In this document: piece by piece, positions 1-9,154 of the stretch | Position numbering within the stretch: position 1 is the stretch's first letter | Layout of the letters: every line of letters starts with the position of its first letter | From: Melioribacteraceae bacterium | Lineage (GTDB): Bacteria; Bacteroidota; Ignavibacteria; Ignavibacteriales; Melioribacteraceae | Direction of reading: 5' to 3' | Assembly: GCA_016927595.1 (NCBI GenBank) | Contig: JAFGMI010000019.1 | Span: forward strand, 1-64,000 | DNA: 64,000 nucleotides | Program-made: the position numbers and the translations under genes | The notes under the pieces: generated by a model | Databases searched by the model: none | What the model was told of the DNA's origin: nothing | What the model saw: the letters and a program-made list of their open reading frames with translations, nothing else

Positions 1-150
1 TACCCTTCTGTTCTGATCTAACGGACTAATTACACCGGGTCCCGTATTCAAAACATGCGTATAAATCATTGTTGTTTTAACAGATTTATACCCGAGTAAT
101 TCCTGAACGGTTCTTATGTCGTATCCTGCCTGAAGCAAAATAAGAGTATG
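1..150 (-). pseudogene. C-terminal remnant of a tyrosine recombinase (integron-integrase-like), truncated, continues past window edge
   Basis: Reverse-strand translation [51 protein letters not shown] matches the C-terminal signature of IntI-type recombinases ([31 protein letters not shown]). In-frame stop (taa) immediately upstream of YHTLI. Confidence 0.8.
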
Positions 151-319
151 ATATTATTTATTCAATATAAAAATATTCAATTTCTGGAATGATGATCGTG
201 GATAAGGGATGAGACTAAGATCAGGATCTGGATTAGGTGATAGATTTTGACAGGAGATGAATTTAATTAAACCCGTGTAATTTCTTGAGGTTTTTTTAGT
301 TAATAAGTGCACGGTGTGA

Positions 320-1525
320 TTATTTCTTTGCGAGCCAGACATCGGGATTCTGATAGTTGCGCGAGTTCCAGATCTCAAAATGTATTATGTTTCCTTCCAG
401 ACTTTCGTTAACCGTACCGAGCAGATCACCAGCATTTACTTTTCGGTTTTCCTCAACGAGTATATCTGAGATATGTCCGTACACCGTTCTATACTTATCT
501 TTATGAGTAAGTATTATAACGCTTCCGTAGCCTGGTATCCACTCGATAGCCGATACAACCCCTTCGGCAACTGCTCTTACCTTGGTCCGGGGTCTGGTTT
601 GGATATCAATGCCGTAATTAAGTGTTACCGTATTTAGTTTGGCATTCCGGTTTTCGCCGAATGTTCTTATAACCGATCCGTTATCTACAGGCCAGTTCAT
701 GGTTCCGCGCAGTTCGCTGAAATCCTGGAATGATGCGTAATTGAAAGACGGCAGTTTACTTTCCTCACCGCTTCTGAGCTTTTCTTCGAGCCGTTTCCTC
801 TCGCGTTCGCGTTCTTCTTCTTCCAGCCGTGCAATAAGATTTTTTATCTCGATTTCCGCACGCCTCTTTTCTTCTATTTCCTGCCCGATATTAATCTCGT
901 CAGCTAGCAGATTCCTGAGAAGCTTTTCTTTCTCATTCCTGCTGCTATTTAATCTACCGAGCTGCTCGTTCTTTTGTGTAATAAGGTTGTTCTTTCTTTT
1001 AATTTCCTCTTCATGCCGTGCACGCAGGTTTTCTATCCCCGCTTTTACAATTTTGAGCTCGTCATGCGTCTTTTCGCTTCTTTCGCTTATCAGTTCGAGA
1101 TACTTATATCTCATAACCGCCTGGTTCAGCGAGCGCGAACCGAAAAGCAATTTAAACTTTGATTCCTTTCCATACATAAACAACCATTTAATATAACCAG
1201 CGTATTCATCCTGTAGTTCTTTTATTTTACCACTGTAATATTTTATACTGTCGTCGAGTCTTTTGATTTCTGCGGAAGCATACTGCTCCTGTATTTTGAG
1301 GTTGTTGATAGCGCGGTTGAGAAGAAGGTTTTCTTCATCAAGTTTTTTCAGGACTTTGCGGGACGAGCTTTCTTCCTTACGGATTTCAGCAAGATCCTTT
1401 TCCATTTCTGATATTTGTTCCCGGAGAAGATTCAACTCAGAACTTCTTTGTTCAATCTCACCGTTATTCTGCGACTGAATTGTTGATAATCCAATGAGTA
1501 ATAATATACTAAGTAATCTTACCAT
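320..1525 (-). CDS. EnvC-like murein hydrolase activator / M23-family peptidase with N-terminal coiled coil
   Basis: Signal peptide, long coiled coil, C-terminal LytM-like domain (YGIDIQTRPRTKVRAVAEGVVSAIEWIPGYGSVIILTHKDKYRTVYGHIS...GNIIHFEIW). Confidence 0.9.
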   Translation of the reverse strand: MVRLLSILLLIGLSTIQSQNNGEIEQRSSELNLLREQISEMEKDLAEIRKEESSSRKVLKKLDEENLLLNRAINNLKIQEQYASAEIKRLDDSIKYYSGKIKELQDEYAGYIKWLFMYGKESKFKLLFGSRSLNQAVMRYKYLELISERSEKTHDELKIVKAGIENLRARHEEEIKRKNNLITQKNEQLGRLNSSRNEKEKLLRNLLADEINIGQEIEEKRRAEIEIKNLIARLEEEERERERKRLEEKLRSGEESKLPSFNYASFQDFSELRGTMNWPVDNGSVIRTFGENRNAKLNTVTLNYGIDIQTRPRTKVRAVAEGVVSAIEWIPGYGSVIILTHKDKYRTVYGHISDILVEENRKVNAGDLLGTVNESLEGNIIHFEIWNSRNYQNPDVWLAKK

Positions 1526-2307
1526 GATATAACATTCACGTCATTCGGCAGCCGGAGTGTTAACTTGTTTATATCTTTGTTTATTTCAATATTCCTGTAC
1601 TCAAGACTCAGCCTCTGGTTAAGTCTGGTGTATTTCACATCGGTTTTATAAGGTACGGGAACGTCGTCGAATAATTTAACATCTTTATAAGTGCTTTCCA
1701 GTATAATCCTGTTGTCGGAATCCAGCTTTTCAAAACTTTCGAGGGCTAAATTCTCCGCATTAACGTTGAATACACTTTTATTATTGCCGCCCGGCTCATT
1801 GTAGCTCAGTTTGTAAAGGGATGCTCCGGCTTGGTATTCGTCGGGTTCTCTCAGTAACTTATCCGTTAGGTTAACAGAACCGGAAAAAGCATCGATAAGA
1901 TCATCAAAGGAGAGATCGACTTTGAATATTTCCCTTAGAATGTTATCACTGCTTCTGCCCTGATAAAGCCTGTTCTTCATTACATCATAAAATTTGAAAT
2001 CATTCTTTGTTACAATGCTGTGGGCGAGATCAATGCCGAACGGACCATATATAGAAACTTTTATCGAATCGGGTTTTTTAAGCAGCACTTCAAAATTAGC
2101 GGTTCCCGAAAAATTGCTGCTCTCGACATTAATAACACCTGTTCCCCTGAAAGTTTTTATCTTTCTCCTGTTACCTTCAATTTTTTTTATAAGTCTGTCG
2201 GCCGGTATTATTCTTTCCTCATTTGTTTTTGCAACCGGAGCGGCGCAGTATTGAAACATAATAAGGGTAAATACCGGTAATACAATTCTGATCAGTGTCT
2301 GTTTCAC
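1519..2307 (-). CDS. LolB-like / DUF4292-type lipoprotein
   Basis: Lipobox-like N-terminus (FQYCAAPVAK), LolB/LolA-like beta fold pattern; overlaps neighbouring genes, operon with TPR gene and envC-like gene. Confidence 0.65.
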   Translation of the reverse strand: MKQTLIRIVLPVFTLIMFQYCAAPVAKTNEERIIPADRLIKKIEGNRRKIKTFRGTGVINVESSNFSGTANFEVLLKKPDSIKVSIYGPFGIDLAHSIVTKNDFKFYDVMKNRLYQGRSSDNILREIFKVDLSFDDLIDAFSGSVNLTDKLLREPDEYQAGASLYKLSYNEPGGNNKSVFNVNAENLALESFEKLDSDNRIILESTYKDVKLFDDVPVPYKTDVKYTRLNQRLSLEYRNIEINKDINKLTLRLPNDVNVISW

Positions 2308-4112
2308 ATCATTTCCTGTTCTAATTTCTGTTTTACTTTATCAAGTTTACTGTTGAGACTTAGTGCCTTCTGCCATAATTCAATTGCTTTTTCCTTATCA
2401 CCCGTTTTATAATAGACATCTGCGAGATGATCTAAAAGCGTTGCATTATCTGGTTCGGCTTCAATTGCTTTTTGAATATACTTCTTGGCATCGCTGTAAT
2501 TGCCGAGCTTATAATGAATCCATCCGAAAGTATCCAGATAAGATGAATTTTCCGGATCGGCGTTTAAAGCCTTTTCAGACATTTCAAATGCGCGCTGCAA
2601 AGCGGTATCTCTTTCAGCCAGTGAATAGGCAAAGTTATTCAGTATCAGTGCATCTGTCGAGTCGATGCTCAACGCAGCTTTATAGATCGAATCGCTCTTC
2701 GAAAAGTTTTGCATCGATTCATAAACAAGTCCCAGCGTACCCATAACCTGAATATTGTCCGGATCAAGTATGATGGCGTTCTCTAAATATTTTATCGCGT
2801 CGTATTTCTTGTCGAGCTGCTGAAGAGTATATCCGTACGCATGAAGCGCCATAAGATCGCCAGGATTAAGATTAACCGCTTTGTAGAGATAATTCTCAGC
2901 CTCGGCATGTTTGTTTACCTGCGATAAGGAAAGTCCGAGTATAATATTAATTACAAAATCATCGGGAAATTTATTAACAATCGGACTCAGTTCTTCTATA
3001 GCCTCATTATAGCGTTGTGAATCGAACAGCAGAATTCCAAGTCTCTGGAACAACTGCGAGTTCCAGGCTGCTTCAGCGGCAGCTGCTTTAAAATAACCGA
3101 CCGCTGCGGAATCATCATTTTCCTTAAGTGCGGTCTCAGCCTGTAACAGCCGAAGCTGCCAGTCCGTTGAATCACGGCTTATGGTATTCAAAACCGATTT
3201 AACATAAGGAAGCAGCGTGGAATCCTTGCTGCTTTCATTAAGATATGCTGAGGCAATTCTTACTTTTGCATCATAAGGAAGTTTATCGCTGCTTACGATT
3301 TTAAGATACTCTTTAGTGCCCTCTTCCCATTGTTTAAGCTCCACCAGGGCTTTCGCCTTATATTCAATCAGGTTAAGATCATCCGGGAATAATGTGATAG
3401 CATCGTCGGTATACTGCAGACTTTTTTCGTAATTACCAACTTTCAGAAGAGACTCAATAAGCAGTTTAGCCAGCTGAAGATTGGAAGGATTGAGTTCAAG
3501 CAGTTCTTCAATCGTGGAAATTGTTTTTTCGATATTACCCATTCTCTCATTCAATTCGGCTATCCGGACGAGTATACTCCACTCGGGACCTGTTTTATTG
3601 ATGAGATTCTCGTAAATACCGAGAGCTTTTAAAGGCTGATCCGGTTCATAAAGCTGAGCCAGGCTAAACTGCGCCTGGAAGTTTTGTGGATCATTTTTCA
3701 ATATCCTCTCATAAGCATATGCAGAAGAATCCGTAAGCCTGGCTGAAGAATAAATCCCAGCCAGTAGCATCATATATTCGTTATTCAGGGAATCGAGTTC
3801 TACCGAACGGCGCGAATGCTTAAGTGCTTTGGAAAGCTTATCGATACGGAAATAATTTTTTGCCAGTGCAAAGTGAATTCCCGCCGATTCTTTAACATTC
3901 AGCGCCTCCTGATATTCAAGAATCGCTTCGGCAGTATTACCCTTCATCTCCGCAATATTTCCCCTGATGAAATAGTCCATAGCCCTGTTGCTTGCAGATA
4001 GAGAATCGGAGTAGTTTTGACTGCTATTATTACTGACATCAGTAATCTCCTGGCTCGACGAGCAGCCTGCCAGCACAATCAAAAGAATAATATATATATA
4101 AAATATTCTCAT
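2304..4112 (-). CDS. TPR-repeat lipoprotein
   Basis: Many TPR motifs; internal Met at 4112 gives lipoprotein signal MRIFYIYIILLIVLAGCSSSQ, a better start than the track start at 4169. Confidence 0.85.
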   Translation of the reverse strand: MRIFYIYIILLIVLAGCSSSQEITDVSNNSSQNYSDSLSASNRAMDYFIRGNIAEMKGNTAEAILEYQEALNVKESAGIHFALAKNYFRIDKLSKALKHSRRSVELDSLNNEYMMLLAGIYSSARLTDSSAYAYERILKNDPQNFQAQFSLAQLYEPDQPLKALGIYENLINKTGPEWSILVRIAELNERMGNIEKTISTIEELLELNPSNLQLAKLLIESLLKVGNYEKSLQYTDDAITLFPDDLNLIEYKAKALVELKQWEEGTKEYLKIVSSDKLPYDAKVRIASAYLNESSKDSTLLPYVKSVLNTISRDSTDWQLRLLQAETALKENDDSAAVGYFKAAAAEAAWNSQLFQRLGILLFDSQRYNEAIEELSPIVNKFPDDFVINIILGLSLSQVNKHAEAENYLYKAVNLNPGDLMALHAYGYTLQQLDKKYDAIKYLENAIILDPDNIQVMGTLGLVYESMQNFSKSDSIYKAALSIDSTDALILNNFAYSLAERDTALQRAFEMSEKALNADPENSSYLDTFGWIHYKLGNYSDAKKYIQKAIEAEPDNATLLDHLADVYYKTGDKEKAIELWQKALSLNSKLDKVKQKLEQEMM

Positions 4113-4198
4113 ATATTTGTAATTATAAGGTGTAAAAAATATTATTAACTGGTTAGAATAACAAGACAATTCATTTTACTGAAAGTCCGGAACCTCAA

Positions 4199-5101
4199 AT
4201 GCACAAATTTGATCTCGCAATAGCATATAAATGGTTTTATGATAAAGAGCTGACCGTTCTTATAGAAAATTTGTTCCAAAGGAACGGTTTAACAACATTT
4301 ATTGTTGATTTGAACAACCTTTATGAAGTAACATCGATGCTGAAAGAAGGCACGCTTTTCTTCAAGGCTGTACTCGACCGCGGATCGGATGAAGATGAAC
4401 GCTTCACAGAAATGGCAAAAATACTTTCGACAAACGGTACCCTTGTCATAAACGAATATTCTAAGGTGGAACAATCGATAGATAAAGCTCAAATGCACAA
4501 AAAACTTATTGAATTAAAAATGCCTGTACCGGAAACCATAATCTTACCGGCGTTTGACAAGGAGGAAAAGCTCAGCATAAACAAATTTGATCTTGAAAAA
4601 CTCGGTAATCCGTTCGTTATAAAACCTTCATACTACACAGGCGGCGGAGAAGGGGTAATAGTTAATGCCACTTCAATCCAGCAGATAGAAAATTCACGTT
4701 TGATTAATAAAGATGACAGGTATCTAGTACAACGGAAAATCTTCCCGAAAATAATTAATGGTAAGAGGGCATGGTTCAGACTTTTCTGGTTCTTTGATGA
4801 AGTCTTCCCTGCCTGGTGGGACGACAACACGCACATTTTCCATCAGATCTCCGAAGAGGAATACAACATTATTGAGTTGGAAAGAATGAAAGATTATACA
4901 AGAAAAATAGCTGAAGCGACGGGTATGGATTATTTTTCTACCGAGATTACAATCGACGTCAACGACAAAATGTATATAATAGACTATGTAAATGATCAAT
5001 GCGACTTCAGAAGGAAATCACTTCATGTTGACGGTGTACCGGACGTGCTTGTTTACAAGTTCGTGGAAAAAATGTATTACAAGGTAAAATCACTTCAGTA
5101 G
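4199..5101 (+). CDS. ATP-grasp fold protein of unknown substrate
   Basis: NPFVIKPSYYTGGGEGV, YLVQRKI and IDYVNDQCDF motifs resemble ATP-grasp enzymes. Confidence 0.7.
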   Translation: MHKFDLAIAYKWFYDKELTVLIENLFQRNGLTTFIVDLNNLYEVTSMLKEGTLFFKAVLDRGSDEDERFTEMAKILSTNGTLVINEYSKVEQSIDKAQMHKKLIELKMPVPETIILPAFDKEEKLSINKFDLEKLGNPFVIKPSYYTGGGEGVIVNATSIQQIENSRLINKDDRYLVQRKIFPKIINGKRAWFRLFWFFDEVFPAWWDDNTHIFHQISEEEYNIIELERMKDYTRKIAEATGMDYFSTEITIDVNDKMYIIDYVNDQCDFRRKSLHVDGVPDVLVYKFVEKMYYKVKSLQ

Positions 5102-5967
5102 ATCATGTCGTCCTCAACAGTATCAAGTATACTGATGTAGCTTTCATATCTTTCACAGGAAATATAACCGTTTTCAACTGCTGCTATAACAGCACATGCC
5201 GGTTCGTGATGATGCGTACAAGTATTAAACCTGCAATCATTTATATATGGATTGAAATCTATAAAGTAATGCGCGAGGTCTTCTTTTTTTATGCCATAGG
5301 GATCTATTTCACGTATGCCGGGTGTGTCGATAACAAAAGTGCCTCCGCTTACTTCTATCATCGAGGTAGTTACCGTTGTATGAGTTCCTTTATTTGAATA
5401 ACTGCTGATATCTCCCACCCTGAGGTTTAAACCCGGGAACAGAGCGTTTAACAGACTTGATTTACCCACCCCCGAAGCACCCCATACAATACTGGTTTTA
5501 CCGGTTAATGTTTCGTAAAGTTCACCGAAACCCCTTTTTTGAGTTACACTGGTTTTTATTACCCTGTAACCTATACTTTCGTACAAACTGATCCAGCTGT
5601 CAATTTTATTTTTATCCAAATCAATTTTATTGATAACAATTACAGGCATTACAGATGAACTTTCTGCGATGACCAGTATTCTATCCAGTAGTTTATTGTT
5701 AAAGGCAGGTTTCTTTACACTTCCGATAATAATTAAATTGTCGATGTTGGCAGCTAATAATTGTTCCAGCCGTTCACCACGGAACGAAGCACCTTTTATC
5801 CTGGGTGCTTTACGGGATATATAATTTTTTCTCTCGCGTATTTTTATAATTGTCCCGGTCCCGTCTTCATTAAGTTTTAAATCAACATAATCACCTACAG
5901 CAGCTACATCAAGCAAGTATTGCTTATCCTTCTTTAATGCGAAATCCTTTTTAAATTTGCCTCTCAA
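5095..5967 (-). CDS. rsgA: Ribosome small-subunit-dependent GTPase A (N-terminus probably extends to about 6045, see findings)
   Basis: Circularly permuted GTPase motifs NKID, GASGVGKSSLLN, DTPGIRE and C-terminal CRFNTCTHHHEPACAV zinc site. Confidence 0.95.
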   Translation of the reverse strand: MRGKFKKDFALKKDKQYLLDVAAVGDYVDLKLNEDGTGTIIKIRERKNYISRKAPRIKGASFRGERLEQLLAANIDNLIIIGSVKKPAFNNKLLDRILVIAESSSVMPVIVINKIDLDKNKIDSWISLYESIGYRVIKTSVTQKRGFGELYETLTGKTSIVWGASGVGKSSLLNALFPGLNLRVGDISSYSNKGTHTTVTTSMIEVSGGTFVIDTPGIREIDPYGIKKEDLAHYFIDFNPYINDCRFNTCTHHHEPACAVIAAVENGYISCERYESYISILDTVEDDMIY

Positions 5968-6115
5968 ATTACAGCGGATAACCGAGCCGTCGCCGGTGCG
6001 GACGTAATAATCCTTGCTCTCTATTCTTATGACCTGTGCTGTTATAACTACCTCGTTCCTAATACTAAAAATAAGATGCTTTTCTGATCATAACAACAGA
6101 GAATAAACCTAAAAT

Positions 6116-7552
6116 TCAGATGCCGTATGTAAAGGTGACAAGCAGGTTGTTTCTTGTTATATCCTGATATGTTCTGCTTTCGTCAACACCGTAATTATCG
6201 CCGTAAGTTTTCCACCAGCCGTGGACATATGTTATATCAATTCCCAGAACACTGCTGGCTACGAAACCGATTCCGGCAGTTAAATACTTTTTATCAAACT
6301 CAGAAGGATCATTCTTGAATGCCGAGGGCAGGTTAATGAAACCGGCTCTGATCTTCATGTCAAAAAACGGGATATTGTATTCGGCACCGATACTGTAAGA
6401 AACTACCGAACGGAAATTTTCATTAATTAACCTGTTATTATCCACACGTTGAGAGGCACTCAAACCTTCTGAAAATTCCATTTGCGTATAATCAACCAGA
6501 GTCAACTGACCCGCAGCTTTCAAGCCGGCAATCTCATAAGCTAATCCACCGCTTAATTCAAATGGCGTTGTGATATCGTATTCAATTTCACTTATGTAAG
6601 GATCAATAGAATAAACTACACTGTTTCCGAAATAACTTGATGCATTAACGTAGTAGTCTTCCCTTATCGTATAATGTGTAGGGAGTTTTATAGATGCGCC
6701 GAACTGTGAAAACCTGTTTATCCTGTATAGCAACCCGAATTTAACATCCCAACCGACAAGGTCCCAATCAATCGCTTCGCGGAATTCAAATGATTCGAAA
6801 TTTTCGGAGAAACCATCGGTTACAAGCGGACCGGTATAATAATTCCGGGTATCATCTTCGTAATATTCCCGTTCTCTTTTAAATGTGCCTGAATAAATAT
6901 TAAGCGTTGCACCGAAGAACAGATTCTTTGCGATCTCTACCGCGCCCGATAAATTCCAACTATCGATTCCGCCCTTATCGATAATTGAACCACTTTGATT
7001 AAGCATTCCATCAACAATTGTTGAATCGTACAACCAGTTATCATTAAAATCAAAAACGCCGAAGCTAAGATATAGATCATAAGCGATATCGTCGTTATTC
7101 CATGTTAAATTCTGTATCATCGAATTGTTGCCAGGATTAAACCCGTCAAACCTGACAGTATTATTAAAATCTTTTACTCTTGAATAACCTGCTGCGAAAA
7201 CCATGCTGCCTCTTTTTGCCGGCATTGGTATTATCAAACCAAACTGCGAAAAATGATTTGAATTGTTTGAGAAATTAGTCTGATTGCTGAAAAATGTTAC
7301 ATTATTTTCGAGTGTATTGTAAAAAAAGCCGCCGGTTAACTGTGCTTTTTTTGACAGTGCAAATGAAGCCGGATTTAGTAAACCGGATCCGTAATCACCA
7401 CCGAGAGCTATACCGCTGTTTCCCATTGCCAGTATTGATGCGTTTGTAAAAATACCCGATTCACTCAGCCTCAATGCATCATTCGGATTCTGTGCACTGA
7501 CAAGTCCTGTAAATAATACTGCAACCAATGAGTATTTTATTAAGCGTTTCAT
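6116..7552 (-). CDS. Outer-membrane beta-barrel protein (OmpP1/FadL-like)
   Basis: Signal peptide; N-terminal GNSGIALGGDYGSGLLNPASFAL typical of this family; beta-barrel pattern. Confidence 0.7.
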   Translation of the reverse strand: MKRLIKYSLVAVLFTGLVSAQNPNDALRLSESGIFTNASILAMGNSGIALGGDYGSGLLNPASFALSKKAQLTGGFFYNTLENNVTFFSNQTNFSNNSNHFSQFGLIIPMPAKRGSMVFAAGYSRVKDFNNTVRFDGFNPGNNSMIQNLTWNNDDIAYDLYLSFGVFDFNDNWLYDSTIVDGMLNQSGSIIDKGGIDSWNLSGAVEIAKNLFFGATLNIYSGTFKREREYYEDDTRNYYTGPLVTDGFSENFESFEFREAIDWDLVGWDVKFGLLYRINRFSQFGASIKLPTHYTIREDYYVNASSYFGNSVVYSIDPYISEIEYDITTPFELSGGLAYEIAGLKAAGQLTLVDYTQMEFSEGLSASQRVDNNRLINENFRSVVSYSIGAEYNIPFFDMKIRAGFINLPSAFKNDPSEFDKKYLTAGIGFVASSVLGIDITYVHGWWKTYGDNYGVDESRTYQDITRNNLLVTFTYGI

Positions 7553-7866
7553 TTGTTACCCCTTTTCTTGATATTCCTGTCTCCCCCGTTATTCCGTATA
7601 TCCGTTCCCGATCGCTTACGTTCTTTATTGATACCGTTATTTCCATCAGTGGTTCTTTCCGGTCTATACTTAATCCCCGGATTGCTTTCCGGTGGCGGAT
7701 TATATATAGGCACAAAAGGTTCGGGATCAGGATCTTCAATTATTACAACTATCTCTGTTTCAATTATTGTTGTTTCTGCATTCCGGCTGTACTTCTGAAC
7801 ATAGCATCCATGCAGAAAAACAGTTGCAGCTACCACAACCGGTAATATTTTTATTTTTAATTTCAT
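7549..7866 (-). CDS. Small putative lipoprotein
   Basis: MKLKIKILPVVVAATVFLHGCYVQ lipobox; 4-bp overlap with upstream gene. Confidence 0.55.
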   Translation of the reverse strand: MKLKIKILPVVVAATVFLHGCYVQKYSRNAETTIIETEIVVIIEDPDPEPFVPIYNPPPESNPGIKYRPERTTDGNNGINKERKRSGTDIRNNGGDRNIKKRGNK

Positions 7867-9017
7867 CTCCTGCTTTTCCCGCTTGAACTGCTTCTGCTTG
7901 AACTGCTTCTGCTTCCACTGCTTCTCGTTCCGCTGCTTCTGCTCGAGCTGCCCGATGAACTTCTGCCGTATGATTTAGATGATGATGAACTTCTGCTCGG
8001 GCTATAAGATTTTGAACTGGAACTACTCTTCGATTTCGGAGAATATGATGGTCTTGTTGAACTGGAACGGCTCTTCGAAGTATTTGATCTGCTAGGCTTT
8101 GAATAGGATTTACCGGAAGAACTTCCCGAACCTGATTTAGATCTGTACTTCCTGTAGTCCGCCGATTTACTGCCGGATGATGATTTACTTTTCACCTGGG
8201 GAGTGCGGTCGCTTTCCGATGAATTTCTGGCACCGGTATTGCTTCTTGCCGATGTTCTGCTCCCTGGGTTCCGGGTTGAAGCAGCGGACTTGCTGATTGA
8301 CCTGGTACTTCTGGAACCGCTGCTGGTACTAACCCTGCTGCCTGAGTTTTCTGTACTAACCCTGCCGCTTCGCACTGTTGATCCGCTTGTAGTTCCGCTT
8401 TCAGAGACTGTATTCCTGCTTACGCCGCCGCTGTATGAACTGCTGCTGCCACTTAATCTGGTTACCGACCCTCTTTCACCGGAATCGCTGGTTCTTGTTC
8501 TGCTTGAATATCCTCTGCCGCCATCGTTGTCGCGGAGTCTTGTTGAGTGCGTTCTGTATTTATATAAGTTTCCGTAACTATTACCGCCGTAGTAATAATA
8601 CGAAGGATAACCCCACCAGGAATCATAGTAGGAATAATATCTCGGATAATAATAGTAAGGTGGAATCAGACATGAGCCCGGATAACAGTACCAGTCCCAA
8701 TAGTAATCTGGGTAATACCCGCCCGAAATAGTAAAACCGTAATCGTAGTAATATCCGGGGTAATAACCGCCCCAGTAATATCTTCTGTGCCGCGGGAAGT
8801 AATCAGTTTCTCCGTAGTAAGTTTCGCCGTAATCATTGTATTGCTCCTCCGCACTCAGAGTATCTGACTCATATTCCTGATTTTCATCATAATAATACTC
8901 TTCTTCATAATCGCCGTAGTATTCATCTTCCTCGTAGCCGCGGGTAGCTAATTGCGTGTAACAACCGGTGAGAAACGTGAGAGTAAATATTATTAAAGAA
9001 AGTTTTAATGCGCGCAT
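7863..9017 (-). CDS. Putative lipoprotein with Tyr-rich N-half and Ser/Arg/Lys-rich low-complexity C-half
   Basis: LTFLTGCYTQ lipobox; strongly biased composition across the mature protein. Confidence 0.7.
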   Translation of the reverse strand: MRALKLSLIIFTLTFLTGCYTQLATRGYEEDEYYGDYEEEYYYDENQEYESDTLSAEEQYNDYGETYYGETDYFPRHRRYYWGGYYPGYYYDYGFTISGGYYPDYYWDWYCYPGSCLIPPYYYYPRYYSYYDSWWGYPSYYYYGGNSYGNLYKYRTHSTRLRDNDGGRGYSSRTRTSDSGERGSVTRLSGSSSSYSGGVSRNTVSESGTTSGSTVRSGRVSTENSGSRVSTSSGSRSTRSISKSAASTRNPGSRTSARSNTGARNSSESDRTPQVKSKSSSGSKSADYRKYRSKSGSGSSSGKSYSKPSRSNTSKSRSSSTRPSYSPKSKSSSSSKSYSPSRSSSSSKSYGRSSSGSSSRSSGTRSSGSRSSSSRSSSSGKSRR

Positions 9018-9154
9018 GATCTTCTCCTTTCTGAGATATCTGTAAGAATATCACCAAAAACCATGCCCGATAAATCGTTATTTATACACCATATACAATA
9101 ATTAGGCGGGAAAAATGTATAGTATTTAATAAAGAGTGTTTAGAAAATTACACA

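Noticed and set aside
154-378. 74-aa minus ORF at the left edge
   Set aside because: Low-complexity intergenic reading (PNPDPDLSLIPYPRS), overlaps the end of the envC-like gene; not credible coding sequence.
741-1196. Plus-strand Ser/Arg/Phe-rich ORF opposite the envC-like gene
   Set aside because: Antisense shadow of a coiled-coil coding region; composition mirrors the Lys/Glu-rich sense strand and there is no RBS or homology.
8203-8731. Plus-strand ORFs (Leu-rich) opposite the Ser/Arg-rich lipoprotein
   Set aside because: Antisense shadows of a low-complexity gene.
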